DNA from: an uncultured Bdellovibrio sp. | Lineage (GTDB): Bacteria > Bdellovibrionota > Bdellovibrionia > Bdellovibrionales > Bdellovibrionaceae | Length of the DNA stretch: 7,037 nt | Direction of reading: 5' to 3' | NCBI GenBank assembly: GCA_946480995.1 | Contig: CAMLMF010000125.1 | Location: 1 to 7,037, forward strand | Shown here: in pieces, positions 1-5,998 of the stretch | How positions within the stretch are numbered: position 1 is the first letter of the stretch | Layout: each line of letters starts with the position of its first letter | The notes under the pieces: generated by a model | Databases searched by the model: none | Told to the model about the DNA's origin: nothing | The model's input: only the letters and a program-made list of their open reading frames with translations | Translations under genes and position numbers: made by a program

Positions 1-1
1 T

Positions 2-79
2 TGCGACACCAACGCTTGGGACAAAGAACCTACTCGCGCGGTTCTTTGGCGCAGACTGAAAGATCCGCTTTGCTTATAG
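2..79 (+). CDS. Possible C-terminal end of a gene entering from the left
   Basis: Reading from base 2, 25 codons are open to a TAG at 77-79. They give a peptide that begins CDTNAWDKEPTRA and ends RRLKDPLCL. Its mix of Asp, Lys, Glu, Trp and Leu looks more like real protein than the Arg/Gln/Ser-rich reading of the neighbouring frame from base 1, which stops at 97-99. Twenty-five codons are too few for a family assignment. A 9-bp inverted repeat (22-48) lies inside the reading, so the stretch could instead be structured non-coding DNA. If it is coding, the gene is convergent with the minus-strand gene ending at 162. Low confidence. Confidence 0.3.
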   Translation, partial: CDTNAWDKEPTRAVLWRRLKDPLCL

Positions 80-97
80 AAAGCAAAAAGGTCCTTT
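22..97. repeat. Two further inverted repeats in the left-end structured region
   Basis: CAAAGAACC (22-30) pairs perfectly with GGTTCTTTG (40-48) around a 9-base loop. TTTGCTT (69-75) pairs perfectly with AAGCAAA (81-87) around a 5-base loop, and the flanks AAAG (59-62) and CTTT (94-97) can extend that pairing after an internal mismatch. With the hairpin at 107-145 this makes three stems in about 125 bp. They could be transcription-termination structures between convergent genes or part of a small structured RNA. No known RNA family was recognised. Confidence 0.45.
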
Positions 98-145
98 AAA
101 AATTCGACAGGAGTTCCGTAGTCAAAGACTACGGGCCTAACCTGT
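98..145 (-). terminator. Hairpin terminator candidate after the 195-aa exported protein gene
   Basis: The core is a perfect 8-bp stem with a 3-base loop: CCGTAGTC (116-123), AAA, GACTACGG (127-134). It is enclosed by a second stem, ACAGG (107-111) with CCTGT (141-145). Read on the minus strand, the hairpin starts 16 bases after the stop of the 162-749 gene. Four bases past its foot comes a run of five T (complement of AAAAA at 98-102). This is the expected order for an intrinsic terminator, though the T run is slightly displaced and short. On the plus strand no T run follows, so it would serve mainly the minus-strand gene. Confidence 0.5.
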
Positions 146-161
146 GCTTCTGGGCGAGGAT

Positions 162-749
162 TCACAGAACTGAGCCCTTGAACTTGCATTCGAATTGCAC
201 AGCGCCGACATCTTTTCCAAAATCGTCTTGGATTGTCGAAGTCACTACGCCCAGTCCACGGTCATTAAACGACGGTACGCCCTGAAAAGCTGAGGTTGGA
301 TTCCATCCATTTACCAAATCAAACGGATCTTGCTCCGGGTTTTCAGCGCAAGCAACTTGGGAATCTATGCAAAGATTTAGGCCTCCGCCATATTTAGAAC
401 AGTATCCACCGGAAACTGCGACACAAGTTACCTGACGAGCGTCGATAACTTTCCCAGCACCATCTAGTTTAACTGCATGCTTGTAGTAAAAGTTAACGTT
501 GGCAGTAAGAACAGCTTTCGGTGCACCAAGTTCAAGTCGCGATTGCGTTTGTCCAGCGGTAAAGCGAACATTTGGAGCCGAGCTTCTTGAAAGAGGCAGA
601 CGGGTAACGAAGAAGTCCTGACTCTGCTCCGATGAAACCTTCGATTCAAAATCAGTGACCTTTAGTTTGCAGTTAAAGCGATCCGAGACCAGAGCATGAG
701 ACGTATTTGCTAGTAAAAAGGCTACGATAAAAGGACATAGTGTTTTCAT
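162..749 (-). CDS. Exported cysteine-rich protein of unknown function, 195 aa
   Basis: I do not recognise a family. The N-terminus is a signal peptide: MKT, a hydrophobic core (CPFIVAFLLA), then a probable signal peptidase I site after S-H-A at residue 19. The mature part of about 176 residues has six cysteines (27, 109, 117, 127, 134, 188), an even number compatible with three disulfides in the periplasm or outside the cell. Four of them cluster at 109-134 in a glycine-rich stretch. The first and last lie in similar short strands (NCKLKV and ECKFKG) and might pair to close the domain. The ATG is supported by GGAG (complement of 755-758), five bases upstream. The gene is convergent with the left-edge fragment and divergent from the beta-barrel gene at 1138. 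Exported and expressed seems likely; the function is unknown. Confidence 0.82.
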   Translation of the reverse strand: MKTLCPFIVAFLLANTSHALVSDRFNCKLKVTDFESKVSSEQSQDFFVTRLPLSRSSAPNVRFTAGQTQSRLELGAPKAVLTANVNFYYKHAVKLDGAGKVIDARQVTCVAVSGGYCSKYGGGLNLCIDSQVACAENPEQDPFDLVNGWNPTSAFQGVPSFNDRGLGVVTSTIQDDFGKDVGAVQFECKFKGSVL

Positions 750-842
750 AAAATCTCCACAAAGTTATTGAAATTTAAACGTCGACGTCAGCGTTATATG
801 ACCAAATGTACTTCGCGAAGACAAGGGGGGCTTGCCCCGAAA

Positions 843-862
843 GTGATTACATTTGCAATCAC
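843..862. promoter_or_regulatory. 20-bp operator-like palindrome upstream of the 195-aa protein gene
   Basis: The outer arms GTGATT (843-848) and AATCAC (857-862) are perfect complements. The inner bases still match at two of the four remaining positions, giving half-sites GTGATTACAT and GTGATTGCAA. The length and symmetry are those of a dimeric regulator's site. It is centred about 57 bp upstream of the weak TATAAC element, a sensible place for an activator of the minus-strand gene. The regulator is unknown; the 12-bp gap between GTGA and TCAC does not fit a CRP site. Confidence 0.35.
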
Positions 863-1045
863 AACCAGTCGCAGCATCCCCTCTCAAAGATGCAAAAACC
901 TTTCGCCTCCCATAGGTATTCGTCGATATCCGGGCACAGCTGTAATTTGTGCAGATCCGCTTTCATCGCGTTTAAAATAAAATATTTGGTCAAAATTGGG
1001 CGCTTTTCACCCTGAGCGTTGATCTTATGCGATCTGGGGTCTTCT

Positions 1046-1108
1046 ATAAGATATTCTTATGGATTAGATCGAATTAAAAAATTGGGAAATGAAAAAAATC
1101 TGATCTAA
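1046..1108 (+). repeat. Inverted repeats in the upstream/leader region of the beta-barrel gene
   Basis: ATAAGA (1046-1051) and TCTTAT (1055-1060) form a tight 15-bp dyad around TAT. TTAGATC (1064-1070) and GATCTAA (1102-1108) form a second perfect inverted repeat, 31 bp apart, whose right arm ends 17 bp before the ribosome binding site at 1126. If this DNA is transcribed, the second pair could fold into a leader hairpin; if not, the arms could be protein-binding half-sites. The role is unknown. Confidence 0.35.
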
Positions 1109-1137
1109 GTTCCCCGCTAGCTTGTAGGGAGCAGAAG

Positions 1138-1974
1138 ATGAAACTAAAGACGCTATTAAAAATAACAACCTTGATCTTGGCCTCCGTCGCCGGTTCGGTG
1201 GCGTCGGCGAACAATGCAATCACAGAAATTCAAACAAGCACCATGCAAGCTCCGGGTGCGAAACGCTTAACGATCATGAGCGGCCTTGAGTACTCCCAAG
1301 CCACAGCCGCGGAGGAGCAAGGCACACGCGCTTCCAACACAGACTTTCTTTTGTCTGTTGGCTACAAAACCAGTGACCTGACAACCTTAACAGCAAAAGC
1401 CATTGCCTCTAAAGATCACACGGGTCCGCAAGATACGACGGTATCAAATACACAAATCATCCTTGGTATCAAAGGCATCAAGCTTAACGACCGAGTGACC
1501 TCTGTTCACTCTGTCATCGGCGTTGTGCCTACAAGTGAAGTTTCAAAAAGAAGAGACCGCTTACAAACAGCTCTGGGTATCTCTAACGGTGTTATCTATG
1601 TCGCTCCCGCTTTAACAGCGACATACCGCCTAGCGATCAACAAAAACTTTCATGAATTCAACTTCAATGCCGATGGCAAAGCCAACGTGCAATACACTTT
1701 AACAAACACGGTCGGCGTGGACATTCCTGTTTACGGTTCGTTTCACGTAAGTTCTGATCTTTTTTACCGCAACGGTTGGACTTACGGTGGTTCTGAACGC
1801 CAAAGCTTCGGTTTCAATGCCGACCTGATCTATGACATCGATAACAACTTCAGTGTGAACTTGGGCACTTCAAATGATGGCAACGCACTTAAGGCCAACG
1901 GTGTGGATTCAAACATCGCGGCTTATGATGACAAGACTTCAGTATTTCGTGCGGGCCTCAGTTACGTTTATTAA
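1138..1974 (+). CDS. Probable outer-membrane beta-barrel protein, 278 aa
   Basis: The N-terminus is a clear signal peptide (MKLK, hydrophobic core, A-S-A cleavage site after residue 24). The mature chain of about 254 residues has no cysteine. It is built of alternating polar/hydrophobic segments rich in Gly, Asn, Thr and aromatic residues, for example RLTIMSGLEY, NTDFLLSVGY, NTQIILGIKGI, FHVSSDLFYRNGW and SFGFNADLIYDI, separated by short polar turns. It ends GLSYVY, a final amphipathic strand with a terminal aromatic residue as recognised by the BAM assembly machinery. I estimate 10 to 12 strands. AGGGAG (1126-1131), six bases before the ATG, fixes the start. The metalloprotease gene follows after 62 bp with no terminator, so co-transcription is likely. 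Whether it is a channel, adhesin or scaffold cannot be said; no specific porin family was recognised. Confidence 0.82.
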   Translation: MKLKTLLKITTLILASVAGSVASANNAITEIQTSTMQAPGAKRLTIMSGLEYSQATAAEEQGTRASNTDFLLSVGYKTSDLTTLTAKAIASKDHTGPQDTTVSNTQIILGIKGIKLNDRVTSVHSVIGVVPTSEVSKRRDRLQTALGISNGVIYVAPALTATYRLAINKNFHEFNFNADGKANVQYTLTNTVGVDIPVYGSFHVSSDLFYRNGWTYGGSERQSFGFNADLIYDIDNNFSVNLGTSNDGNALKANGVDSNIAAYDDKTSVFRAGLSYVY

Positions 1975-2036
1975 TTTTTATTTTAACGATTTTAAGGTTT
2001 AAGAATTTAAAAGTTTTAAGGAATACGAGGGGAAAA
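1975..2036 (+). repeat. AT-rich spacer with reiterated TTTAA and the protease ribosome binding site
   Basis: Five TTTAA units begin at 1982, 1991, 1998, 2006 and 2015, and TTTTAAGG occurs twice exactly 24 bp apart (1990-1997 and 2014-2021). No GC-rich hairpin is present, so there is no terminator between the two genes. GAGGGG (2027-2032), four bases before the ATG at 2037, is a strong ribosome binding site. The repeats may be simple AT drift or an A/U-rich enhancer of translation or an RNase target; nothing in the sequence decides. Confidence 0.5.
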
Positions 2037-5000
2037 ATGAATGCACAAAGAGGAACAACAAAAATAGCCGGAGCAATTCTACTGCTCACCTTGAGCGTCT
2101 TAGCTGCTTGTACAAAGGAAATTCCTTACGAGCAATTACCGCCAGGACAAAAAGAGCACACGGTCTCTAAATCTTTGATCGATACAAGTGCTGAATACAT
2201 TTACTCCTCTTCGATGCTAAACGCCAGCCGCAGCTCAACTGATGCGTTGCCGTTTTCTTCAGGTGATAGCAAACGCGTAAAGCTTGAAATTGCTGAAAAC
2301 AGTCTGCGTGTTTTAGAAACAGAGCGTGATGCTCGTTACGCGTCGAATGCCGCCAACAACAAGCTGGTTTTGGATATTCCCATTGAACATACAGAGTTCA
2401 CGTGTGCCAAAGACCGATTTGGCGAGTGCACAAACAAGGAAGAAAACGACGAGAAAGTTCCTTGGAACAAACGTTCAGGCATCAAAGTTAAACTTGAAGC
2501 CGCAAACACTGGCGAGCTAGATCTTTTACCAATCATGATCAGCCAAACTGTAGGTGAAAACTGTTACGAACCCGTTTCAACTCGTTTAGTAAGTTCTGTG
2601 ATTGAAAAAGACGCGATCAACTTCCAAGTTGAGAGAACTTTTAAAACACGCGTTGATTGCTTGGGCAATATCGACTCTTTAAGAGACGCTGTCGTTACTG
2701 CGAACTTCTTTTACTCTTTCGTAAAAGCGGATTCGATTTTATCAAAGGGCTTTAAACCCATTTCATACCCAGAGGGTTCTGCGGATGAAAGAAACTTTGG
2801 TTTCTTCTCTTCCCGCCGTACGGTTTTGGATGTGGACCACAATAAAACTGAAAAAACGACGATTCAGCAAATGAATCACTGGAATCCAGAGCGTTCAGAA
2901 ATCGTGTACCACTTAAGTGATGAGTTCGCGAAGCCTGAAAACAAAATGGTCAAGGACTTAACTTACACGACTGTGGCAAACCTGAATAAAGGCCTTGCAG
3001 AAGCGGGCGTTAAATTCAGAATCAATTTGCAAGAACCGTCTGGTAAAGTCCCTGGCGACATCCGTAACAGCATGATCGTTTTGGTGGAAGACCCTGTTGA
3101 AGCCAGCGTGATCGGTTACGGTCCACAAACTGAAGACCCTGTGACAGGTGAAATTATTTCGGCAAGAACAGTGATGTTCTTGGGTACAATCAAAAAGTTC
3201 ATCAAAGGAACTTACGAAGAAATTCGTCGTGAAAAAGGTGCTTTAACAGCTGCTGAAATGAAAGCGGCGGGTTCTGCGGGTGGAAAAAACTCGGCGGCCC
3301 AAAACGTATCCCTTTCTGCAGAACTGCAAGCGCAAACTTTAAAAGTTAAAAGCTCTAGCAAAGCTGCTGCAGCCGTGGCGAAATTGTCAGAAGTTACTAA
3401 AGTTGCTCCGTTAAAGTCTGCGGGAGTTAAAGCAGCTTCAGTTAAAAACGCGAGCATTGCGAGCTCTGCGAAACTTCAGCAAATGCACAAGTCACTTAAG
3501 AACTACACAGCGAATATCAATCCTGAAGTGGTTGGTACGGACTTGAAGTCGCAGTTGAAGTACATGCATGAAGCGAAAAACTGTGGTTTTGCTCCGAACT
3601 TAGAAGCTGCAGGTGGCGGTGTAAGTCCGAAGCTTCTTGCTAAATTTTCATCTGATTTGAAGCCTTGGGATAAATTGTCAGAGTCAGAGAAAAACTCTGT
3701 CATTGAAGTCCTTTTGCCAGAGATCTGGGTTCCGACTTTGATCCATGAACTAGGTCATAACCTAGGTTTACGCCATAACTTTGCAGGTTCTGAAGATAAA
3801 GCGAACTTCTTAACTAAGGAAGAACTTGCGAAAGAGAACATCGATCATGACGTGCCATTTAGCTCTGTCATGGATTACGGTAATGACCTTAGAACTTTAC
3901 CAGTTCTTGGTAAGTACGATATCGCCGCTTTGCGCTTTGGTTACTTGCGCCAAGTTGAAATGCAAAAAGAAGATAAATCGGTCACTGTTCAGAAAATTTC
4001 AACGACTTTAGCGGACTTGCAAAAAGCGACACCGGGATTGACGTTGAAGGAATACCAATACTGCACAGACGAGCACACGGGTATCAATGCAGGCTGTAAG
4101 CGTTTTGACTTAGGTACTTCGTACACTGAAATCGTACAAAATATGATTAAAGAGTACCAAGATGCTTACGCTTTAAGAAACTTCCGTAATGGTCGCGCCC
4201 ATATGAGTGTCACAGATGACCTTGCATATGCTTCACGTATTAACGGTATCTTTAAAGAACTTCGTATCATGATGGAAGTCCGTGAAAGAATTAAGTACCG
4301 CTTCCAACTTGCGGACGATGCTGAAGAATACAAATCAGTCGAGTTCTTAAAAGACTTAGACGATGCGACAAAAATTGGTGGTGCGTTCTTAGCAAATGTA
4401 TTGATGGTTCCAGATTTGACTTGTGCCGTTGCGAGAAAAGAAAAACCAAATTTGATCATCGGTCTTTTGCCGATTGGCCAATTGGATTCAGAAGCGATCT
4501 CGTGCTTTAAGGCAAGCATCAATCCCGCTTTCGTCATCGTCGCGCAAGCAGGTAAGATGTTTAACTCGAAAAAAGATCCTGAAAGCACAAATGCTTACAT
4601 GGATCAAATCGATGTGCGTGGTTACTGGATTGATAAAGTGATGGCTTCAAGAAACTTATTGCGCCGTCAAACAGGCATCTTTAACTTCGACAGAGACTTT
4701 AACGATAACTACGCGAACGTGAGCAGCTTGCGTGAACCGATCACAGACATCGTCAGCAATATTATGTTGGGTGATGTTTCTGGTCCTTTAACTTTCACAT
4801 TTGCTGACGGTTCGACTCAAGAAATTGAAGTTCCTTACGACTTGGCGACTTCGCAAGTGATCGAAAAACCGATGATTCCACAGTTTGGTAAAATCTTGGG
4901 AATCAACGAAGCGGCTCCGACTGAATTGCAAGCGGTTCTTGCAACTCAGTTCACAAGCGGTATGGCTGATAGCACAGGGGCCCACGAAGCGGATCGTCCA

Positions 5001-5375
5001 TTAAGCATGATGTTCAGTGTGCGTCGTTACGATTCTAATCAGCCGTTGAAGGACGGTCTTATGACAGTCACTTACGGAACAACTAAATACGTTGCTGACA
5101 CTCAGAACGTTTTAGCCCGCGAGGTGATGACAGGATTAGTGACTTCACAAACTCTTGAGAAAGTTCCGGCAGAAAAGCTTGCGGAAATTTTAAAAGAGAA
5201 AAAGGCGCAAAAACCTGCTCCCGAAACTGCGACGGCAGAAGAAAAAGCAGTGTGGGAACTGCCAGAAGCGACGATCCAAGCCGGCATTGATGGCGAAGTG
5301 AAACCTTCTGACTTCTTTGTTCGCTTGTTACGCATTCTTCCAAACTCGATTAGTGAATCAAAGACAATAAACTAA
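2037..5375 (+). CDS. Lipoprotein zinc metalloprotease of the metzincin type, 1112 aa
   Basis: Predicted lipid-anchored zinc endopeptidase. A signal peptide ends in lipobox LAAC with Cys25 as the lipidated residue; +2 is Thr, not the inner-membrane retention Asp, which suggests the outer membrane. The active site is HELGHNLGLRH (570-580): His570, His574 and His580 would bind zinc and Glu571 would be the general base. The metzincin Met-turn follows as SSVMDYG with Met612, then YDIAALRFGY (627-636). Upstream, GDIRNS (340-345) and DPVTGEII (367-374) match the edge-strand region of the bacterial Met-zincin group (Pfam DUF4953, PF16313, from memory). Unusually, an Ala/Lys/Ser-rich segment (about 399-485) separates these strands from the active site, and a Lys/Glu/Ala/Pro-rich linker lies near 1041-1080. 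At 1112 residues it seems longer than many relatives. It shares a likely operon with the upstream barrel gene. The substrate is unknown; a processing, nutritional or predatory role is equally open. Confidence 0.93.
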   Translation: MNAQRGTTKIAGAILLLTLSVLAACTKEIPYEQLPPGQKEHTVSKSLIDTSAEYIYSSSMLNASRSSTDALPFSSGDSKRVKLEIAENSLRVLETERDARYASNAANNKLVLDIPIEHTEFTCAKDRFGECTNKEENDEKVPWNKRSGIKVKLEAANTGELDLLPIMISQTVGENCYEPVSTRLVSSVIEKDAINFQVERTFKTRVDCLGNIDSLRDAVVTANFFYSFVKADSILSKGFKPISYPEGSADERNFGFFSSRRTVLDVDHNKTEKTTIQQMNHWNPERSEIVYHLSDEFAKPENKMVKDLTYTTVANLNKGLAEAGVKFRINLQEPSGKVPGDIRNSMIVLVEDPVEASVIGYGPQTEDPVTGEIISARTVMFLGTIKKFIKGTYEEIRREKGALTAAEMKAAGSAGGKNSAAQNVSLSAELQAQTLKVKSSSKAAAAVAKLSEVTKVAPLKSAGVKAASVKNASIASSAKLQQMHKSLKNYTANINPEVVGTDLKSQLKYMHEAKNCGFAPNLEAAGGGVSPKLLAKFSSDLKPWDKLSESEKNSVIEVLLPEIWVPTLIHELGHNLGLRHNFAGSEDKANFLTKEELAKENIDHDVPFSSVMDYGNDLRTLPVLGKYDIAALRFGYLRQVEMQKEDKSVTVQKISTTLADLQKATPGLTLKEYQYCTDEHTGINAGCKRFDLGTSYTEIVQNMIKEYQDAYALRNFRNGRAHMSVTDDLAYASRINGIFKELRIMMEVRERIKYRFQLADDAEEYKSVEFLKDLDDATKIGGAFLANVLMVPDLTCAVARKEKPNLIIGLLPIGQLDSEAISCFKASINPAFVIVAQAGKMFNSKKDPESTNAYMDQIDVRGYWIDKVMASRNLLRRQTGIFNFDRDFNDNYANVSSLREPITDIVSNIMLGDVSGPLTFTFADGSTQEIEVPYDLATSQVIEKPMIPQFGKILGINEAAPTELQAVLATQFTSGMADSTGAHEADRPLSMMFSVRRYDSNQPLKDGLMTVTYGTTKYVADTQNVLAREVMTGLVTSQTLEKVPAEKLAEILKEKKAQKPAPETATAEEKAVWELPEATIQAGIDGEVKPSDFFVRLLRILPNSISESKTIN

Positions 5376-5402
5376 AGGCGACCTGAAAAGGTCGCCTTTT
5401 TT
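5374..5402 (+). terminator. Strong intrinsic terminator of the barrel-protease operon
   Basis: GGCGACC (5377-5383), loop TGAAAA, GGTCGCC (5390-5396) form a perfect 7-bp GC-rich stem, extended by AAA/TTT and followed by six T (5397-5402). The stem's A-rich foot begins inside the TAA stop (5373-5375) of the protease gene. On the minus strand the T run is only three bases, so it would be at best a weak stop for the convergent gene ending at 5414. Confidence 0.93.
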
Positions 5403-5413
5403 CATTTAACTAC

Positions 5414-5890
5414 TTATTGTGGGAACCCCACTTCGAACACGAAAGCCATTTCTCCGTCCACCTTTACAAACGTAGCTTCATTGCCGTTTGAATAACGGGG
5501 AAAAGTCTTTGAAACACACGCAGTAATTTTTTTGCCTGCTAAGGCTTTCTTTAAATTCTTAAGAAGGCGTTCTCTTTCTTCAATCCTGTCGAACCATCCA
5601 TCGGATCCATCGTAAGCTTGGTCGATAGCTTCGGTAAGATGAGCACTCATGGTCTCTATAACTTTTGTGCTGGAAGTGTTCTTAAAATTATTTGCGTCCT
5701 GGCACAGCGGATTTTCACCAAGAAATGGTCTTATTTGCGTACTGAAATTGATGTAATAGTTCTCGCCAATGGGCTCTTCGCTAAGTCTATAGTAAAAGAA
5801 CTCTAGTTGCGTTAGAGGGTTAGGCTGACTAGTCGCTGCGAAGCTCTGCGCTGAGAACATCAATAACAATGATCCGATAACTGCTTTCAT
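5414..5890 (-). CDS. Small exported protein of unknown function, 158 aa
   Basis: No family recognised. A signal peptide is clear: MKAVIGSLLLMFSAQ, then S-F-A with cleavage after residue 18 (or 19). The mature chain of about 140 residues begins with an aromatic-rich stretch (QLEFFYYRLSEE, 29-40). It contains a charged, probably helical middle (about 76-119, including FDRIEERERLLKNLKKALAG) and ends in likely strands (ATFVKVDGEMAFVFEVGF). Its two cysteines, 63 and 125, could form one disulfide. AAGGAAA (complement of 5897-5903) is the ribosome binding site six bases upstream of the ATG. It is convergent with the protease gene, whose terminator lies 12 bp past its stop, and divergent from the LysR-type gene at 5997. 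LysR regulators often control the divergent neighbour, so this is the first candidate target. Confidence 0.82.
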   Translation of the reverse strand: MKAVIGSLLLMFSAQSFAATSQPNPLTQLEFFYYRLSEEPIGENYYINFSTQIRPFLGENPLCQDANNFKNTSSTKVIETMSAHLTEAIDQAYDGSDGWFDRIEERERLLKNLKKALAGKKITACVSKTFPRYSNGNEATFVKVDGEMAFVFEVGFPQ

Positions 5891-5954
5891 TTTTAATTTC
5901 CTTTTTTAGGGTTGTTTTTGTTTCGAGCGGGAAATTAACACTTCTAATGCTTAA

Positions 5955-5982
5955 TTTATAGACATATATGTACATATATAAT
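5955..5982 (+). promoter_or_regulatory. Promoter of the LysR-type gene, near-leaderless start
   Basis: A consensus -10 TATAAT (5977-5982) lies 16 bp from TTTATA (5955-5960), which matches four of six -35 bases. Transcription would start near 5989, only about 8 bases before the ATG at 5997. No purine-rich ribosome binding site stands before that ATG, which agrees with a leaderless or near-leaderless mRNA. The region is very AT-rich, so a chance -10 match is possible. On the other strand, TATAAA (complement of 5955-5960) could serve as a -10 for the exported protein gene. Confidence 0.5.
5964..5979. promoter_or_regulatory. 16-bp perfect palindrome in the promoter spacer
   Basis: ATATATGTACATATAT is its own reverse complement. 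It sits between the proposed -35 and -10 of the regulator gene, where a bound dimer would block RNA polymerase. Alternating AT makes partial symmetry easy by chance, but the central GTAC and the neighbouring second dyad favour a real operator. Confidence 0.45.
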
Positions 5983-5998
5983 ATACGTAAACGTATAT
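5981..5998. promoter_or_regulatory. 18-bp inverted repeat overlapping the -10 and the regulator start codon
   Basis: ATATACGT (5981-5988), AA, ACGTATAT (5991-5998) is a perfect dyad. It contains ATAC-N6-GTAT, close to the ATAC-N7-GTAT pattern described for some LysR-family sites. It shares bases with the -10 and with the first two bases of the ATG. Its centre (5989.5) is 18 bp from that of the previous palindrome, so the two would bind proteins about 1.7 helical turns apart. Autorepression is the natural reading. Confidence 0.55.

Larger units (their letters stand above)
750..1137. other. Divergent intergenic region, no credible gene
   Basis: This 388-bp gap separates the minus-strand gene starting at 749 from the plus-strand gene starting at 1138 and must hold the promoters of both. 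Two overlapping open frames (768-980 and 806-1015) lack a ribosome binding site and have no protein-like features. Visible elements are the palindromes ACGTCGACGT (779-788) and CTTCGCGAAG (811-820), GGGGC-TT-GCCCC (827-838), a 20-bp dyad (843-862), GCACA/TGTGC arms (934-938, 948-952), and a GATC-rich leader (1021-1108). A weak minus-strand -10 candidate is TATAAC (complement of 793-798). No convincing -35/-10 pair was found for the plus-strand gene: TTGATC (1019-1024) and TATAAG (1045-1050) are 20 bp apart, which is too far. Confidence 0.6.

Noticed and set aside
1..145. tRNA or tmRNA at the structured left end
   Set aside because: No cloverleaf, T-loop in the right context or CCA end could be fitted on either strand.
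843..862. CRP-type binding site
   Set aside because: GTGA and TCAC are present but separated by 12 bp, whereas CRP sites have TGTGA-N6-TCACA.
61..963. 11-bp direct repeat AGATCCGCTTT at 61-71 and 953-963
   Set aside because: Several 11-bp matches are expected by chance in a 7-kb window, and the flanks do not match.
768..1015. Two overlapping plus-strand open frames (768-980, 806-1015) as small genes
   Set aside because: Neither start has a ribosome binding site, the peptides are rich in Arg/Ser/Pro/Cys like non-coding readings, and they lie in the divergent promoter region.
1019..1050. TTGATC (1019-1024) with TATAAG (1045-1050) as the promoter of the beta-barrel gene
   Set aside because: The 20-bp spacing is outside the usual 16-18 bp, and no better pair was found; left as unresolved.
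4166..4588. 140-codon minus-strand open frame inside the protease gene
   Set aside because: It lies wholly opposite well-supported metalloprotease coding sequence, its composition is Ser/Lys/Ile-rich shadow, and there is no independent sign of expression.
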